A stretch of 64,000 nucleotides of DNA from the NCBI GenBank assembly GCA_922989275.2, contig OV277861.1:51251623-51315622 (forward strand), read 5' to 3'. This document shows, one piece after another, positions 11,217 through 24,000 of this stretch (position 1 is the stretch's first letter; each line of letters begins with the position of its first letter). The translations under genes and the position numbers were made by a program. A model generated the notes under the pieces. It was given only the letters and a program-made list of their open reading frames with translations. It searched no databases and was not told the DNA's origin. This DNA comes from Gari tellinella. Lineage: Eukaryota; Mollusca; Bivalvia; Cardiida; Psammobiidae.

Positions 11217-11464
11217 TATAACCCTTTATCCACAGCCTGTTTCTACTTTTGAAGACAGGTGACCACTTAAAGCAGGTTAAAAGTAAAGTAGAAAATGCCT
11301 AAATACGCATTCTGCTTTACTTTCAGCCGGCTTTAAGCTAGTCTGCTAGGATATAGAAAATATTTCTTTTGCTACACGTTCATGACTAAATAAATTGGAA
11401 CTATTTTTTCAGGGTAGGAATTATTAAATGCGCTAAAAAGCGCTTGTACAAAGGAAAGGGTTAA
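11217..11464 (+). mobile_element. F1 MITE
   Basis: ATAACCCTTTATCC at the left and GGAAAGGGTTAA at the right. The hairpin is somewhat decayed. Confidence 0.65.
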
Positions 11465-11639
11465 ACTTTCTTAAAGCCAGTCAAAGAATAATATCTAGAA
11501 TGATCACTTATAACAAGTTTGACGACATACCCTTTGGGTTCTGATATCTATGACACATCATAAAACATAACATATCAACAAGATACAAACACTTACCACT
11601 GGCAAAATGTTTGCAAAGATTGGGGATAAACATTCAGAT

Positions 11640-11950
11640 TACACTACAGTCAAACTTACGTTTATCAGCCATTCTTTCAAAGAGTCCTGGGCGTCTTAAA
11701 GGACAGGTCATCGCTTAGAGCAGAACAGGAGAGCACAATGCTCCTGCATGAGTTTTCTGCTTATTTTTGATGGCATTAACACATTTAACCCTAGCCACTA
11801 GTATACAGGTCATAAAGAGACCTGGACATCTTTAAGGACAGGTCATCACTTAGAGCAGAACAACAGTAAAGAACAAAGCTCTTGAACTACTTTTCTGCTT
11901 ACTTTTGATGGCATCATCTATACTCACAATATTTTTGAGTGGCTGGTTAA
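11640..11950. repeat. Two decayed F3-like hairpin fragments
   Basis: GGACAGGTCATCGCTTAGAG and GGACAGGTCATCACTTAGAG begin two similar units (about 11700 and 11840). Each is followed by a degenerate AAAGCTC arm and a TTTTCTGCTTA arm. Confidence 0.4.
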
Positions 11951-12174
11951 CCCAAGCTTGGCTGCACTTTCAACAGGTCACAGGATTTGATTTTAAAATC
12001 TTGCAGAAATAGATGTTCCTATTATTGCACACAAATAACTCCAAGTAAAACAAGACATCGACTTCTACAATGGAGACACTGTTATTCTTTCCCATTTAAA
12101 CACAATCAAAATTCAAATGCAATACACTATAATTTCCTCTGGCAAACTGAAATGGGGAAAACTTTTGATGCTTC

Positions 12175-12300
12175 AACTTAATCTGAGTAACAAACAATTT
12201 GGAGCCTGATCCAACGTCGGGTTACCCGGCGTTGGATCTGGCTCAAAATTGTTTGCAAAGGTCAAAAAGGTTTTTAGCATAAACCTTTTTACTGGGAAAT
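12175..12300. mobile_element. F5-related palindrome
   Basis: AACAATTTGGAGCCTGATCC is mirrored around AACGTCGGGTTACCCGGCGTT. An outer AAAGGTTTTTAGCATAAA / CTTTTGATGC pairing suggests element ends, but no clear TTAA pair is seen. Confidence 0.5.
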
Positions 12301-12704
12301 AATAATATGTTCTCCACTGTACAAGGGGTACTAGAAATTGCCCCACATAAGGGCAGCAGTACAAAGTTTCATTTTCAACAATTCTTAAAAAATAGGTATA
12401 TGATGAACTCTGTGATCAAATTAAAAATCTATACTTCCGCAGATGAGAAGAAACAGGTGAAATTCTGCAAACTATGCCCCCTGGCTATTATCTTCCCTTG
12501 TCCTGCTGATAGACTCATAACCACCACCCTCCTTGTATTGCCATTCCAAATGAGACATCAAGATTACTAACAAACCTGTGTTTGGAACACATTCAAAACA
12601 AGAGAGCCTAAATAAACACAAGATATCACCATCCTATATTTAAGTTAAATAAGTTCCATTAAATCCCAGAATTACTTGGATGACATAACTGTTTATCAAG
12701 GTGA
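12301..12704. other. No gene; unique-looking spacer
   Basis: Short open frames without family resemblance. No repeat recognised. Confidence 0.35.
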
Positions 12705-12945
12705 ATCCTTTAGCCTATATCCTGTTTTTAGTTTTGCAGGCAGGCGACTGCCAAAATTAGGTCAAAAGTAAAGCAGAATGTGCCTGAAGGCGCATTGTGT
12801 TTTTCTTTCAGCCTGCTTTAAGCTTCCATTTGCTATGGTGTAGAAAATATTCTTTTGGTTCATTTTCATTGCTGTTTACAGTGAAACTATTTTCTTTAGT
12901 GAAGATACAAAATAAAGACATAAGAAGGTGCAAATATAGGGTTAA
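12705..12945 (+). mobile_element. F1 MITE, diverged
   Basis: The order CCTGTTTTTAGTTTTGCAGG, then a GTGCCTGAAGGCGC tip, then a GGGTTAA end is kept, with many substitutions. Confidence 0.6.
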
Positions 12946-13340
12946 AGGTGATTTATATTTTTCTCAACACAGGAGTATTATTATTAATAACTTTATAGCA
13001 ATTAAAACTAACTATGAAGTTGAATTTTAATTTTTGACATATCTGAATATATACTGTTCCAAAGGGTGTGATTGATCAATGGTTCACCAGGACAAGGGAC
13101 AAAGCAGACAACATATTGATGATGATGAAATGGGATGATAAAATTTTCATTAAAAGATTTGAGACAAATTTGACATGTATATTGATAAAATACCTGAAAG
13201 TAGTCCTTCAACACAAAAATGTGACACATTACAGAAACATATCCATGACAACTATGTTCTTATTTCATATTCTAACATGACATGTGAATTCGTCTCTATA
13301 AACAAAGAACAAATTTACCGCGATATATCAGTATGATATA

Positions 13341-13546
13341 CAGTAAAACCTCGCTATTACGACCACTAAAACGAAGGCTATTTGAGTGTATAATAGACAG
13401 GTGACAGCTTAAAGCAAGGTGACAGTGAAACAGAAAGCTCCTATAGGAGCTTTCTGTTTCTCTGTCACCTTGCTTTAAGCGGTCACCTACCGTAAACACC
13501 TTAATAATTAACATAATTTAGTGGTCGTAATAGAGAGGTTTTACTG
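13341..13546. mobile_element. F2 pogo-like MITE, best intact copy
   Basis: CAGTAAAACCTCGCTATTAC faces GTAATAGAGAGGTTTTACTG, with TA flanks. The internal hairpin GCTTAAAGCAAGGTGACAGT is mirrored around AGCTCCTATAGGAGCT. Confidence 0.85.
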
Positions 13547-13548
13547 TA

Positions 13549-14511
13549 CAATGATTTGAAACTGATATACAACGATTTGAAAATAGCCTGGTTATAACAG
13601 CTTTTCCTGTGTCCACCCTACGATATATCCTATTTTAAGAATGCTCGATTGAAATGAATATATGCACATTTTAAAACGTTTTGCTGATAGTTTGTAAAAT
13701 AGTTGACATATTTAAGTATGTATTTAGATGTTAACTTGTTTAAAGCGGGAGTTTAGAATAAATATTCAAAACATTTTTTAGAAACGATGATTTTTGAATG
13801 GGTAGAATGGAACAGCCATAGAAGGGGAGTCCTAATAAAAATACTCCGAGGTGATTGTTCTCCTTTAATATTCCTGCAGTGGTACTATTTGTAATTTGGC
13901 AGTATATTGTAAAATATACCCCTTAACAGTTAAACGTTAATTAGACCTAATTAGAATTTGCCAATTTGAAGTCTCAGGGGTAAATGATTTGAAATGTAAT
14001 AGTGAAGCTAGAGTCTGCTATGGATCATTCGAGTTCAATTATTTTCAAGTAGCGGTTAAGGATAAACTGCCCACTCGCTCGTGACATTTTTTTAAGCTAG
14101 GAAAATAATTTCAAGAAATCTGCTAGGTCACCAATGGATCACTTGTGAAAAATTATTTTCAAATCAGGCCAGTGGTTTCAGACAAAGAACGTATACTCTA
14201 GCCATACATGTATATAAAAAAAAACCTGCCCCAACCACTGACAGCAATATTTTATACACTAAGAATATCATTTTAAGAAAAATCTGGTATATTCGATTAA
14301 CAGTAAAAACTTCTTCAACTTTGAAACATTTAGTTGTCATGGATATATTTCATTTGATATGGTGAAGTGGTTTAAAAAAAATGAACCAATTTAGACCAAA
14401 TGTTGGTCATTACCTGATAAAAACAAAGTCAGTGGTTCTAGAAATTCAGGCAAAACTTTTCCCTTAGACTTAATTCATGTCAAGGTGGAAGGTATGTAAC
14501 TCTTCCATGAC
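13549..14511. other. No gene; AT-rich spacer
   Basis: Nothing coding or clearly repetitive seen. Confidence 0.35.
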
Positions 14512-14549
14512 CCATATTATCACACAAATATTGTAAAATAACATATCAC

Positions 14550-14741
14550 GGAGCACCAGATAAGGGTAGTTTTTCAAAAATTAAAATCTTTATTTCTGAA
14601 TTAAACCCTATGGTGTCACTACTCATTAGAATCGTCTCGATGAGACGATTCTAATGAGTAGTAACACCATAGGATTTGGTGCTGAAATGAGTGAGAAAAT
14701 GTTTGATTTGTTGAAATAACTACCTCTTATCTGGAGCCCTG
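14550..14741. mobile_element. F4 MITE flanked by a 38-bp direct repeat
   Basis: Ends GAGCACCAGATAAGG and CTTATCTGGAGCCCTG. The hairpin TACTCATTAGAATCGTCTCG is mirrored in the middle. The 38 bases at 14512-14549 are repeated exactly at 14742-14779. Confidence 0.75.
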
Positions 14742-14894
14742 CCATATTATCACACAAATATTGTAAAATAACATATCACATCACATAGCTTTATTACTGG
14801 AACAAAAGTTTAACCCATTCCATCATAGCCCAAACATCAATCACACATATCCAACTGTATTCAACCCATTGTCTTACTTTCAGTAGTATCCTGC

Positions 14895-15126
14895 TTTAAC
14901 ACGTTGCTCCATAGATACAACTTTTTACGCATTTAATCTATTCCTCTTTACTACAATAAAGAATATGCATCACAAGAAATATATTCAATATCCTAGTAGA
15001 TGGTAGCTTACAGCAGGCTGAAAGTAAAGCAGAATGCATTTAAGGCACATTTAGCTTAACTTTCAACCTGCTCCAAGTGGTTTTCTGTCTTCAAAACTAG
15101 AAACAGGCTATGGAGTTATGGGTTTA
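14895..15126 (-). mobile_element. F1 MITE, reverse orientation
   Basis: Begins TTTAACACGTTGCTCCATAG and ends GGCTATGGAGTTATGGGTTT. A separate TTAACCCATTCCATCATAG fragment precedes it at 14810. Confidence 0.6.
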
Positions 15127-15587
15127 ACATAGATTGGTATAAGTGTTTTGCATTTTCAGCTTATGGAGGAAAACGCAAAACTAAATATTTGAAGTGAAAT
15201 GTTTCAACTTTCATTTGCTGCCTTAAATGTGTTTGTTAAAAGGTAAATTACTTCATGAATCACAGAAACTTCTCTATTTCTTTTCTTTTTTACAATGATG
15301 TTATAAAATACATTCTATCTTAATAAACTCATTTCAAAGAAAGTATTTACATATGTATATAACGGTTCAGGACTGCAGAAAAGAGAGTAAATTAAATTAA
15401 AACAAATTCCAATGAAGTTAAAACTGATGGGCCACGTAGGTGTACTGTCAATGCCAAGATTTCTAGAACCACTGCTGTGTATCACAATTATGCAAGTATC
15501 ATATACATAGAGGCTTTCCTGCATTGAGCCATTTTGAAAATCAAGCATGGACTGGTAGCTTCAGCCCTTTGCAAGCTAGTTCTGGCT
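15127..15587. other. No gene; unique-looking spacer
   Basis: Nothing supportable beyond short open frames. Confidence 0.35.
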
Positions 15588-15721
15588 CCAAGCTTATAAA
15601 TTTTTTTGAGTTGAGTCTGAAATCATTCTCAAGAATTTTATTGGGTCAAATCTGACCAAATCAAATGCTTGAGAACGATCTTAAGCCTCAACTTGAAAGC
15701 TTTATAACTCTGGACCCTGGA
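15588..15721. mobile_element. F7 palindromic MITE
   Basis: GAGTTGAGTCTGAAATCATT is mirrored by GATCTTAAGCCTCAACT; the outer GCTCCAAGCTTATAAA faces CTTTATAACTCTGGACC. Confidence 0.6.
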
Positions 15722-15915
15722 TAAAGCGTTTCAAATTCTGATCTTACTGAATCTTTCTGTTCACTACTCAACCCTTTTACTGTCTGCAAGAGTCTTGCTA
15801 TAGGGCAAATTTCATCAAAAGCAACAGGTAGTCTAATGCTTTGTTATGCGACGTATAGCAGAACCACTGCTAGTCAGTAATACATGTGGGTGCTATCTGA
15901 TATTTCATACAGACA

Positions 15916-16149
15916 TTAAACCCTTTGCCTCAAAACCTGTTTCTAGTTTTGAAGACGGGTGACCACTTAAAGCAGGTTGAAAGTAAACCAGAATGTGCCT
16001 TATGGCACATTCTGCTTTACTTTTAGCCTGCTTTAAGCTACCATCTGCTAAGAAAAATTCTTACTGTTCATATCAATGACAGTTTAAAATTGAACTGTTT
16101 GCTTTGGTTGACGAATTAATTAAAGGTGTAAAATGGTGTAATGGCTTAA
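15916..16149 (+). mobile_element. F1 MITE
   Basis: Left TTAAACCCTTTGCCTC, hairpin tip GTGCCTTATGGCAC, degenerate right end GGTGTAATGGCTTAA. Confidence 0.65.
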
Positions 16150-16185
16150 GTGATGCACCTACATTATTTCCTTTCAATCACCCGT

Positions 16186-16377
16186 CAGGGCTCCAGATAA
16201 GAAGGAGTAAACTGAACAAATCCAACATTTTCTCCTCATTTCAGCACCAAATCCTATGGTGTTACTACTCATTAGAATCGTCTCAAAGAGACGATTCTAA
16301 TGAATAGTAACATCATAGGGTTTAATGCAGAAATAAAGATTTTAGTTTTAAAAAAACTGTCCTTATCTGGAGCCCTG
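16186..16377. mobile_element. F4 MITE, complete
   Basis: Perfect termini CAGGGCTCCAGATAAG and CTTATCTGGAGCCCTG. The flanks ACCCGT and ACCCAT may be a 6-bp target duplication with one change. Confidence 0.8.
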
Positions 16378-17470
16378 ACCCATATTAGCTTGCAAAGAGT
16401 TAAACTCACATGAGACGTATATAATAATGAACCTTTGTAGTTAGAACTTCTTTAGCTGCTGATATTATATGAGTAAGATCTTTTGTTCAGTTCTTAGTAA
16501 CATTCAAAATAGCTGAAAACTAGCTGCGAAAAAAAGATTAAACCCTTCTCAGTACTGTTGTTGTTTGCTTTTCATTCACAAAAATTTTGTTTAAGGTAAG
16601 TTGCGTTCTTCAAATTTCAAATATATAATTGGAAAATCAAATGTAAGAAAATATACAAATTTAGTCCAAAGAAATTTTTAAGTTGTAAATCTAGACCCAA
16701 TATGAACTATATGGTAAAGGTAAATGGAAAGAATCAAAGCTTATCTATATGCTTCACAAACATAGATGCTCAAAATCTGATCAACAGATTATAAGCATGT
16801 AGCTCAAGTATGGAACCCTAGTGACCAGTTTACTGATTTTTTATAGACCTGTGATGAGTACACTTGTCTCATGAAAACAGTGTAGACCCTAATCAAAAGG
16901 TTTCTGTAGAAGAGGGTCCCTCTAATCAATGTCTTCACTGTCATTTTGCAATATACTGCAAATAGTTAACTCCAAATAGTCAAAAGATGGCCTAAACAAA
17001 TTAGAAACTGGCATTTTTTATCTGAAGCTTAAGGGGTGAATAACTTTTACATGAACAAACTTGCTGATTCGGCTATTTTAAGTGAGAACTGAACAATGGA
17101 CCAATAATGGTAATAAGATTCAATCGGAGTGTTGTACCTGAGAAAACAACATTGGAATAACATCATGCACTTTTGTGAGAAAAAAAAAAGATCTTAAGAT
17201 TATCATATATCGCGTCCTAACAGTATTTTTGTTGCCATAGCTACGGCTCCAAATTGTTGTAACATCCCAGTCTCAAGTTTAGGTATTTTCAAAACATCTA
17301 GATGCTTCTACATCTCCGACGTGTCATTTTTAAACAACTTCAACAAATCAAGTATAGATTATCACAGACATACGTTGAAGCTATCCACTAGTTATTCTCC
17401 TTTCTGTTCGTCCACTTCGATCTCCACAAACTTTTTTGTATCTTTTATCCCACAACAAACTCCATCTGTT
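16378..17470. other. No gene; degraded MITE remnants
   Basis: A decayed reverse F6 (about 16800-17045, AACAGTGTAGACCC facing GTCTTCACTG) is the only recognisable content. Confidence 0.35.
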
Positions 17471-17664
17471 CAGGACTCCAGATAAAAGTGTGTAAACCAC
17501 CAATTCTCAACCTTTTCTCCTTTACGCCGCCACCAAATCCTATGTTGTGACTACTCTTTTTTGTCGCAATGGGACGATTCGAATGAGTTGTCACATCATA
17601 GGGTTTGGCAAAGGCATAATAAGGACTTTTATCTTTTGAAATACTCCTGTTACCTGGAGCCCTG
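17471..17664. mobile_element. F4 MITE just 3' of CNOT7
   Basis: CAGGACTCCAGATAAAAG faces TACCTGGAGCCCTG. The hairpin carries TACTC / GAGTTGTCACATCATAGG. It could lie within the CNOT7 3' UTR. Confidence 0.65.
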
Positions 17665-17784
17665 CTGCTCAGACAAAGTATCCAATTTTCCACTCTAGAG
17701 ATAATTCATCTCCTACCACGCCCTATAACTTCAACAAATAATGATGAATATGATGTGAATGAAAGAATAAAATCATGATTTCTC

Positions 17785-18009
17785 TCATGACGAGCTTGTT
17801 TGGACTGTAGTTGCTGTATCGTTGGCAGCATTTGCCGAGTTCCCTGTGGTCAGAGTGGGTGTGGACGAGCTGTTGTGAGAATTGGTCATAAAACTGTTCG
17901 TGTAACTATTATTAGATTCATACCCACTTCCATTTTGCACATAAGATGTACCCAGTCCATATAAATGTCCACTATATTTGGCGTCATCTATATTGTCTTC
18001 AAAAAACAT
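17785..18009 (-). CDS. CNOT7: CNOT7 terminal coding exon and low-complexity tail
   Basis: The acceptor TTAATTTCAG precedes MFFEDNIDDAKYSGHLYGLG and SYVQNGSG, the conserved end of the family fold. About 45 further residues rich in Ser, Thr and Asn follow before TGA at 17787-17785. Vertebrate CNOT7 stops soon after the matching SYVQNG, so the tail is lineage-specific. No clear polyadenylation signal was picked out just downstream. Confidence 0.95.
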   Translation of the reverse strand: MFFEDNIDDAKYSGHLYGLGTSYVQNGSGYESNNSYTNSFMTNSHNSSSTPTLTTGNSANAANDTATTVQTSSS

Positions 18010-21000
18010 CTGAAATTAAAAAGAATATATACGTGTACATTGCTCCCTCTCTACAACAACATCCAATGGGATAAAAAGATTGTATGAGTTGTTAGGAGAG
18101 GGGTTGTTATAGGGTGGGCAAATTAACTTGGCTTTCATTTGCAAACAGTTTTAACCCAGATCAGATGTTGTGTTATAAGGGGTCTAATCTGTGCTCAAAC
18201 TGTTTCTCACTCATCTTCACGTTTCTTCAATCAAAATGTCAAATACCTAATTTTGAAAAAAACAACAGACATCAATTTTAAGCAGAGGATATTGCAGCAG
18301 TGAATGTGTTAAGACATATTTGCACCACTTTACTCAAGCAGCTCGAAAGTAATGCAGAGCACTCCTTGGGATGCATTTTGATTTACTTTAAGGTATCAAT
18401 TGCTAGGATACAGAAACTTTCTTACGATGCATATTAAATGCAGTATAAAGTGGAACCATTATATTTCAATGGGAGCAAAATAAAAGGCATAAAGAGGCAT
18501 ATTTATGGAGTAATGGGATAGAAAGCTGTTTATGTATACTTCTCTCATCTTGAAAAAAGCTGCCCCTGTCAGTAGACTGTCACTACCAGCCTGATGTTGT
18601 GGTCCTATTCTCTCAATCTACAACAATGTCAAACAATACATACAGTGGAGAAGACTATTTCTTCCCGTTTAAACGCAAATGCATTGCACTTTAACCCTTT
18701 GAACCCTAGTCCCGCATATAGGCGTCTTTTCAAACAGTGTACATGTGAATAGTACACTTGTCCTGTGCAAACAGTGAAGGCCGAGATCAGAGGGCTCCGA
18801 AAGGAGCCCTCTGATCAGGGTCTTCACTGTTTGTCACTAATGCCAAAATTGATAAAAACAACTCTTAAAAGCCAGAAATGGACTAGACAAAAATCGAAAC
18901 TGGAATTGTCCATTTAAAGTTTCAGGGAGGAAAGAGTTAAGTCTATTACATGGAAAATGACAACTTGTTGACAATTATGACTATTAATTTCTATCCGAGT
19001 GGCAAACAGTTCCGAGCCTGATTAGACGCTGGGCTAGTTTTAGCATAAATGTGTTTATTAGGAAAGAATTACGTCTTCTATACTGTTGATATATAACTGT
19101 TGATATTGGAATATCAGGAAACATGCATATCTCAACAGTAGATTCTTTGTGCCTGCATCTGCAGCGACTAACAATTTCAATACATCTCCAGCATGTAATA
19201 TCTCATATACAGCCATTGTGTAAACTTTGAACAATATAAAACTGATTTTCAATGTTTACAAAATCCATGTTTACTTCTGCCTCACCTTCAGCCTTTTTCA
19301 GGATTTACCAATTGGAATTGTTTATATACTTTACCTACTGCATAATACTGCCCAAATGTAAGACTGTTTAAAATGCACTATTTCTTATATGTATTCATTT
19401 TCTATGTATTAAAACTGAATAAAATTGGCTGTAACATGCCTGACATATGCTTCCATTTCATTAAGAATCATACATAAGTTGTTTTCTTATCGTGATGGAT
19501 AGCAGAATAAGAGATTTGTTTATATAACAAATCTTCTGTCTGGGTCCCGTGAATTTTCAGAAAGTCATGTGATCGATACGGGCGGCGACAATTCATATAC
19601 ACTGTGTGTGCAGTTATCAATTTATGTAACATTTGGCTGACAAAAGGAAAGGAGTTGTCTCTCTTTGATTGAAAGCGCTCATAGTTCCCACCACAAATAG
19701 CTATGACGTCATTGAGTTTGTGTATATGATATGCTAATGAACTTTTACCAATTGTTTCCGTAAACTATCATTGTTATTCAAATACACACAGCTTGGATTT
19801 AAAACTGAATTTCACAGGTATTCACCACATATTAATTCCTTGTATATGTAAGGATTACGACAGTGCCATAAATTTCATGTTTGGAAAAATTAAATGCTGA
19901 ATTTTTGCAATTTGAGAGCAACATTATGGCTTTTATCCATTAACCAATAGCCTGTTTCTACTTTTGAAAACAGGTGACCACTTAAAGCAGGTTGAAAGTA
20001 AAGTAGAATGTGCCTATGGCACATTCTGCTTTACTTTCAGCCTGCTTTAAGCTACCATCTTCTAAAATATAGAAATTATTTCTTATCATACATATTCATG
20101 ACTGTATAAATTGGAACTATTATCTTCAGTGGAGGAATACATTAGAGGCGTTAAAAGGCGTATCTATGGGGTAATGGGTTAAGGTAATATACCTACCCCA
20201 TCCCACCTTCAATCTTACCTCTAACTGTTCAGCCACTTCTTGCAATCCCCCTTTCAGATTCTTACAGCTCTTCATTAGGTATTTGACGTCATAGATGTTG
20301 TGAAAGTAGAGTTTGATCATACTGAAGAACTCCTCCTCTTCCTCTGGCAAGTTGGTGTCGGTCAAAACTTTCAGCAAGTAACCAAAGTCATACCCACTGT
20401 CAACGTAAAACAAATTCAGTAAAACCTCCCTTATCCCTTTCCCCCATAGCCTGTTTCTAGTATTGAATGTAGGTGTCCACTTGAAGCAGGTTGGAAGTAA
20501 AGCAGAATGCGCCTTATGGCGCATTCTGCTTTACTTTCAGCCTGCTTTAAGCTATCATCTTCTAGAATATAGAAAACATTTCTTTTGATACAAATTCAAG
20601 ACTGTATAAATTGGAACTATTTTCACCAGGGGAGGAATAAATTAAATGCGCTAAAAGGCGCTTCCATGGGGGAAAGGCTTATACTACCGCTGAAATATAG
20701 GCTTATTGATAGCATTTAAGACAGGTTGCAGCTTAAAGCAAGGTTACAGTAAAGCAGAAAGCTCCTAAAGAAGCTTTCTGCTTTACTGTTATCTTGCTTT
20801 AAGTAGCCACCTGCCTAAAACTTGAGAAATTTTATCTCACATATTGGTTGTAATAGAGAGGTTTTACAGTATGTTATCAGTATTATTCAACATGAACGCA
20901 TTTTTTCTCTCTCCATAACTAGCATACAAATTCCAACAAATTTAGTAAAACTATCAACAATCAGTAATAAACATTTAGTTCCGACTTAAACCATTACTCC

Positions 21001-24000
21001 ATAGCTCTTTCTTTGTTTTGAAGACAGGTCACTGAGGTGACCACTTAACGCAGGTTGAAAGTAAAGGTGCAACCTACTTTACCTTCAGCCTGCTTAAAGC
21101 TATTTTCTAGGACATAGAAAATATTTCTTAATTTGTACACTCATTTTTATATGAAATGTAAATATTTTCATCACCAAAAGCTCAGATATTAGCAGAAAAT
21201 CCTGTTTTCTCATTTCCTTGGCAACCGGTTACTGGAAATAAACTTTTGGGGATATTTCTTACCATTCCATTTATAGAGGTAGAAATGGTGAAAGTTTCAT
21301 GCAAATCTGAAACCATGTATGACAACGCACTATATTCATTTTGGTTGATAGCTACAGAGAATTATAAAATTATATAGAAATTTTGTTTTTGAAATTCTGA
21401 TGACTTTTCTATCCGAGTTGCAAACAGGCTAGAGCCTTTTCATACACCAGGCTACCATGTATCTGATCAGGCTCCAAACTGTTTGCAATGGAAGAGCAAG
21501 AGGCCAATGGTCACATGATTACTTGGGAAAACAAACACTTTACTCCATAGATGTACATTTTAGGCATTAAATGTATTCCTCCAATAAAGAAATACAGTAA
21601 AACCTCTCTATTACGACCACTAAATTATGTTAATTATAGGGTGTTTACGAAAGGTGACCGCTTAAAGCAAGGTGACAGTGAAACAGAAAGCTCCTTTAGG
21701 AGCTTTCTGTTTTCACTGTCATTTTGCTTTAAGCTGCCACCTCTCTATTATGCAATTAATAAACCTTCGCTTTAGTGGTCGTAATAGTGAGGTTTTACTG
21801 TAGTTCCAATTTAACCCATTACCCCATAGCCTGTTTCTAGTAGTTGAGATGTGTGACCTTTTAAAGCAGGTTGTAAGTAAAGCAGAATACCCCTAGGGCG
21901 CATTCTGCTTTACTTTCAGCCTGCTTTAAGTTACTATCTGCTATGATATAGAAAAAGTTTCTTATGGTACATATTCATGACAGTATAAAATGGAACTATT
22001 TCTTTGGCGGATGAATAAAATGAATGCGCTAAAAGTCGCTTCTATAAGGGAAATCTTAAATAAATATGTATCATAAGAATACTTTCTTTTTCTGGTAGAT
22101 GGTAGCTTAAAGCAAGCTGAAATAAAGTAGAATGCACTTTCATAAAGGCACATTCTGCTTTACTTACCACCTGCTTTATATGTGGTCACCTGTCTTCAAA
22201 ACTAGAAATAGGCTATGGAGTTAAGTTTTAAGTATGTGTTTTAGGTTTTAATATCTTGTCATTTTCTCTGTTAAACCATTACCCCATAGCCTGTTTCTAG
22301 CTTTGAAAACAGGTGACCACATAGAGCAGGCTTAAAGTAAAGCAGAATGTGCCTTAACAGCCTGCTTTAAGCTACTACAATATAGAAAATATTTCTTATA
22401 ATACATAATCATGACTGTTTATATTGGATCTATTTTCTTCAGTGAAGGATTATTATTAAAGGCATAAAAAGGCATATTTATGGGGTAATGGGTTAAATGC
22501 TGTTGTCACATACCTGTGGAATGAGAGCCAGTAGACCTGGTCAGAGAGGACGATGCCCGATGTCATCAGTAACTCGGAAAACGAATTGATGTCTATTCCT
22601 TCATCTTCGTGTTTCTTAAATTGTATTCCCGAGTTTGTTAAGAGATCAATAGATTCTTGAGCATACATGTCCTCTCTGAAAATATAAAAATACCATATGA
22701 ATGAGCAGATCTCATACTTGATAATAAAATCTAACACCAGAAGGGAAGATGAGTAGAACGTAAGGACCTTGGAATGGATTAATGTATATACGGTTTATTT
22801 CTTATTGATGTTTCGACCAACACTAGGTTTTTATCAAGATAATAAAATGTTGATATAGATTTTAAATTTAATGCGCAAAAGGACAAAGCAGATGGCAATG
22901 CCTCAAAATCATGATATCAGCATGTCATACAGATCTGATCTGTTTGATACTACAATCCTCTCAAAGGTCTATTCTTACGAGTGGAGACAATATACGGTTT
23001 AGAGTAGACATAAATATTCAGTTATAATCTGGAACTCTGGCAATTTACCTGAACTGGTTAAGATGAAACAGGTTGCAGACAAAACCTAAGAATGTGCAAC
23101 TTGAAATGACCAACACCAACTGTCAATAAATCTCATTACCCAATCAAAAATACCGGTAGTTCAAAATCTCCAACAGTTTACCTGAAACCTGAAACTTGTG
23201 TTTCAGCAGCCACACAAAAGAAGATCAAAAGCTAGTCTGTATGACTAGTGACTACTTAATGCAGAACAAAAGTAATCCAGAATGCTCCCCTTGGGAGCGT
23301 TCAGCATTACCTTTGTCCTGCATAAAGTAGCCACATGTCTATAAATAATTCCATTCTTCTTCATTTAATAGTCACTTAACCCATTACCCCATAGCCTGTT
23401 TCTACTTTTGAAGATATATGAGTCTTTATGACCATTTAAAGCAGGTTGAAAGCAAAGCAGAATGCGCCTTAAGGCGCATTCTGCTTTACTTTCAGCTTTT
23501 ATCTGCTAGAATATAGAAAATGTTTCTTATGATTTTTTATTTGTGACAGTATGAACTGGAACTATTTTCTTCAGTAGAGGAATAAATTATTGGTGTAAAA
23601 AGGCGTATTTATGGGGTAATGAGTTAATACAAGTTTTATTATAATGGTAACACCACAGACAGAGGTGGAGCTACCTCAGACTTGCAGATAGACCAATTGG
23701 TAATGTGTATTATACTTACTGTAGATTGAAACGGAAGTTGAACTGCCATGTGGAGATGGGGGAAGGGGTGTTACCATTCTCGTCCATGAAGGTGAAGCCG
23801 ATCTGGATGATTTTGAGCAAGTCCACATTACATCTTAGCAGCTGGTACTGGTAATCAGCCGTGCTGCGGAACTCCCCGATGGGTCGGGCTACCACACCAG
23901 GGAACTCTGTGTCCTGTAGAAAACACAAATTACACTTCTCTCAATGTTTCTAGTTTGGAAGATAAGTGAGTGAGTGACCACTTAAAAGCAGGTTGAAAGT

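Noticed and set aside
17445..17693. 82-codon open frame on the minus strand
   Set aside because: It is inside the F4 element and has no family resemblance.
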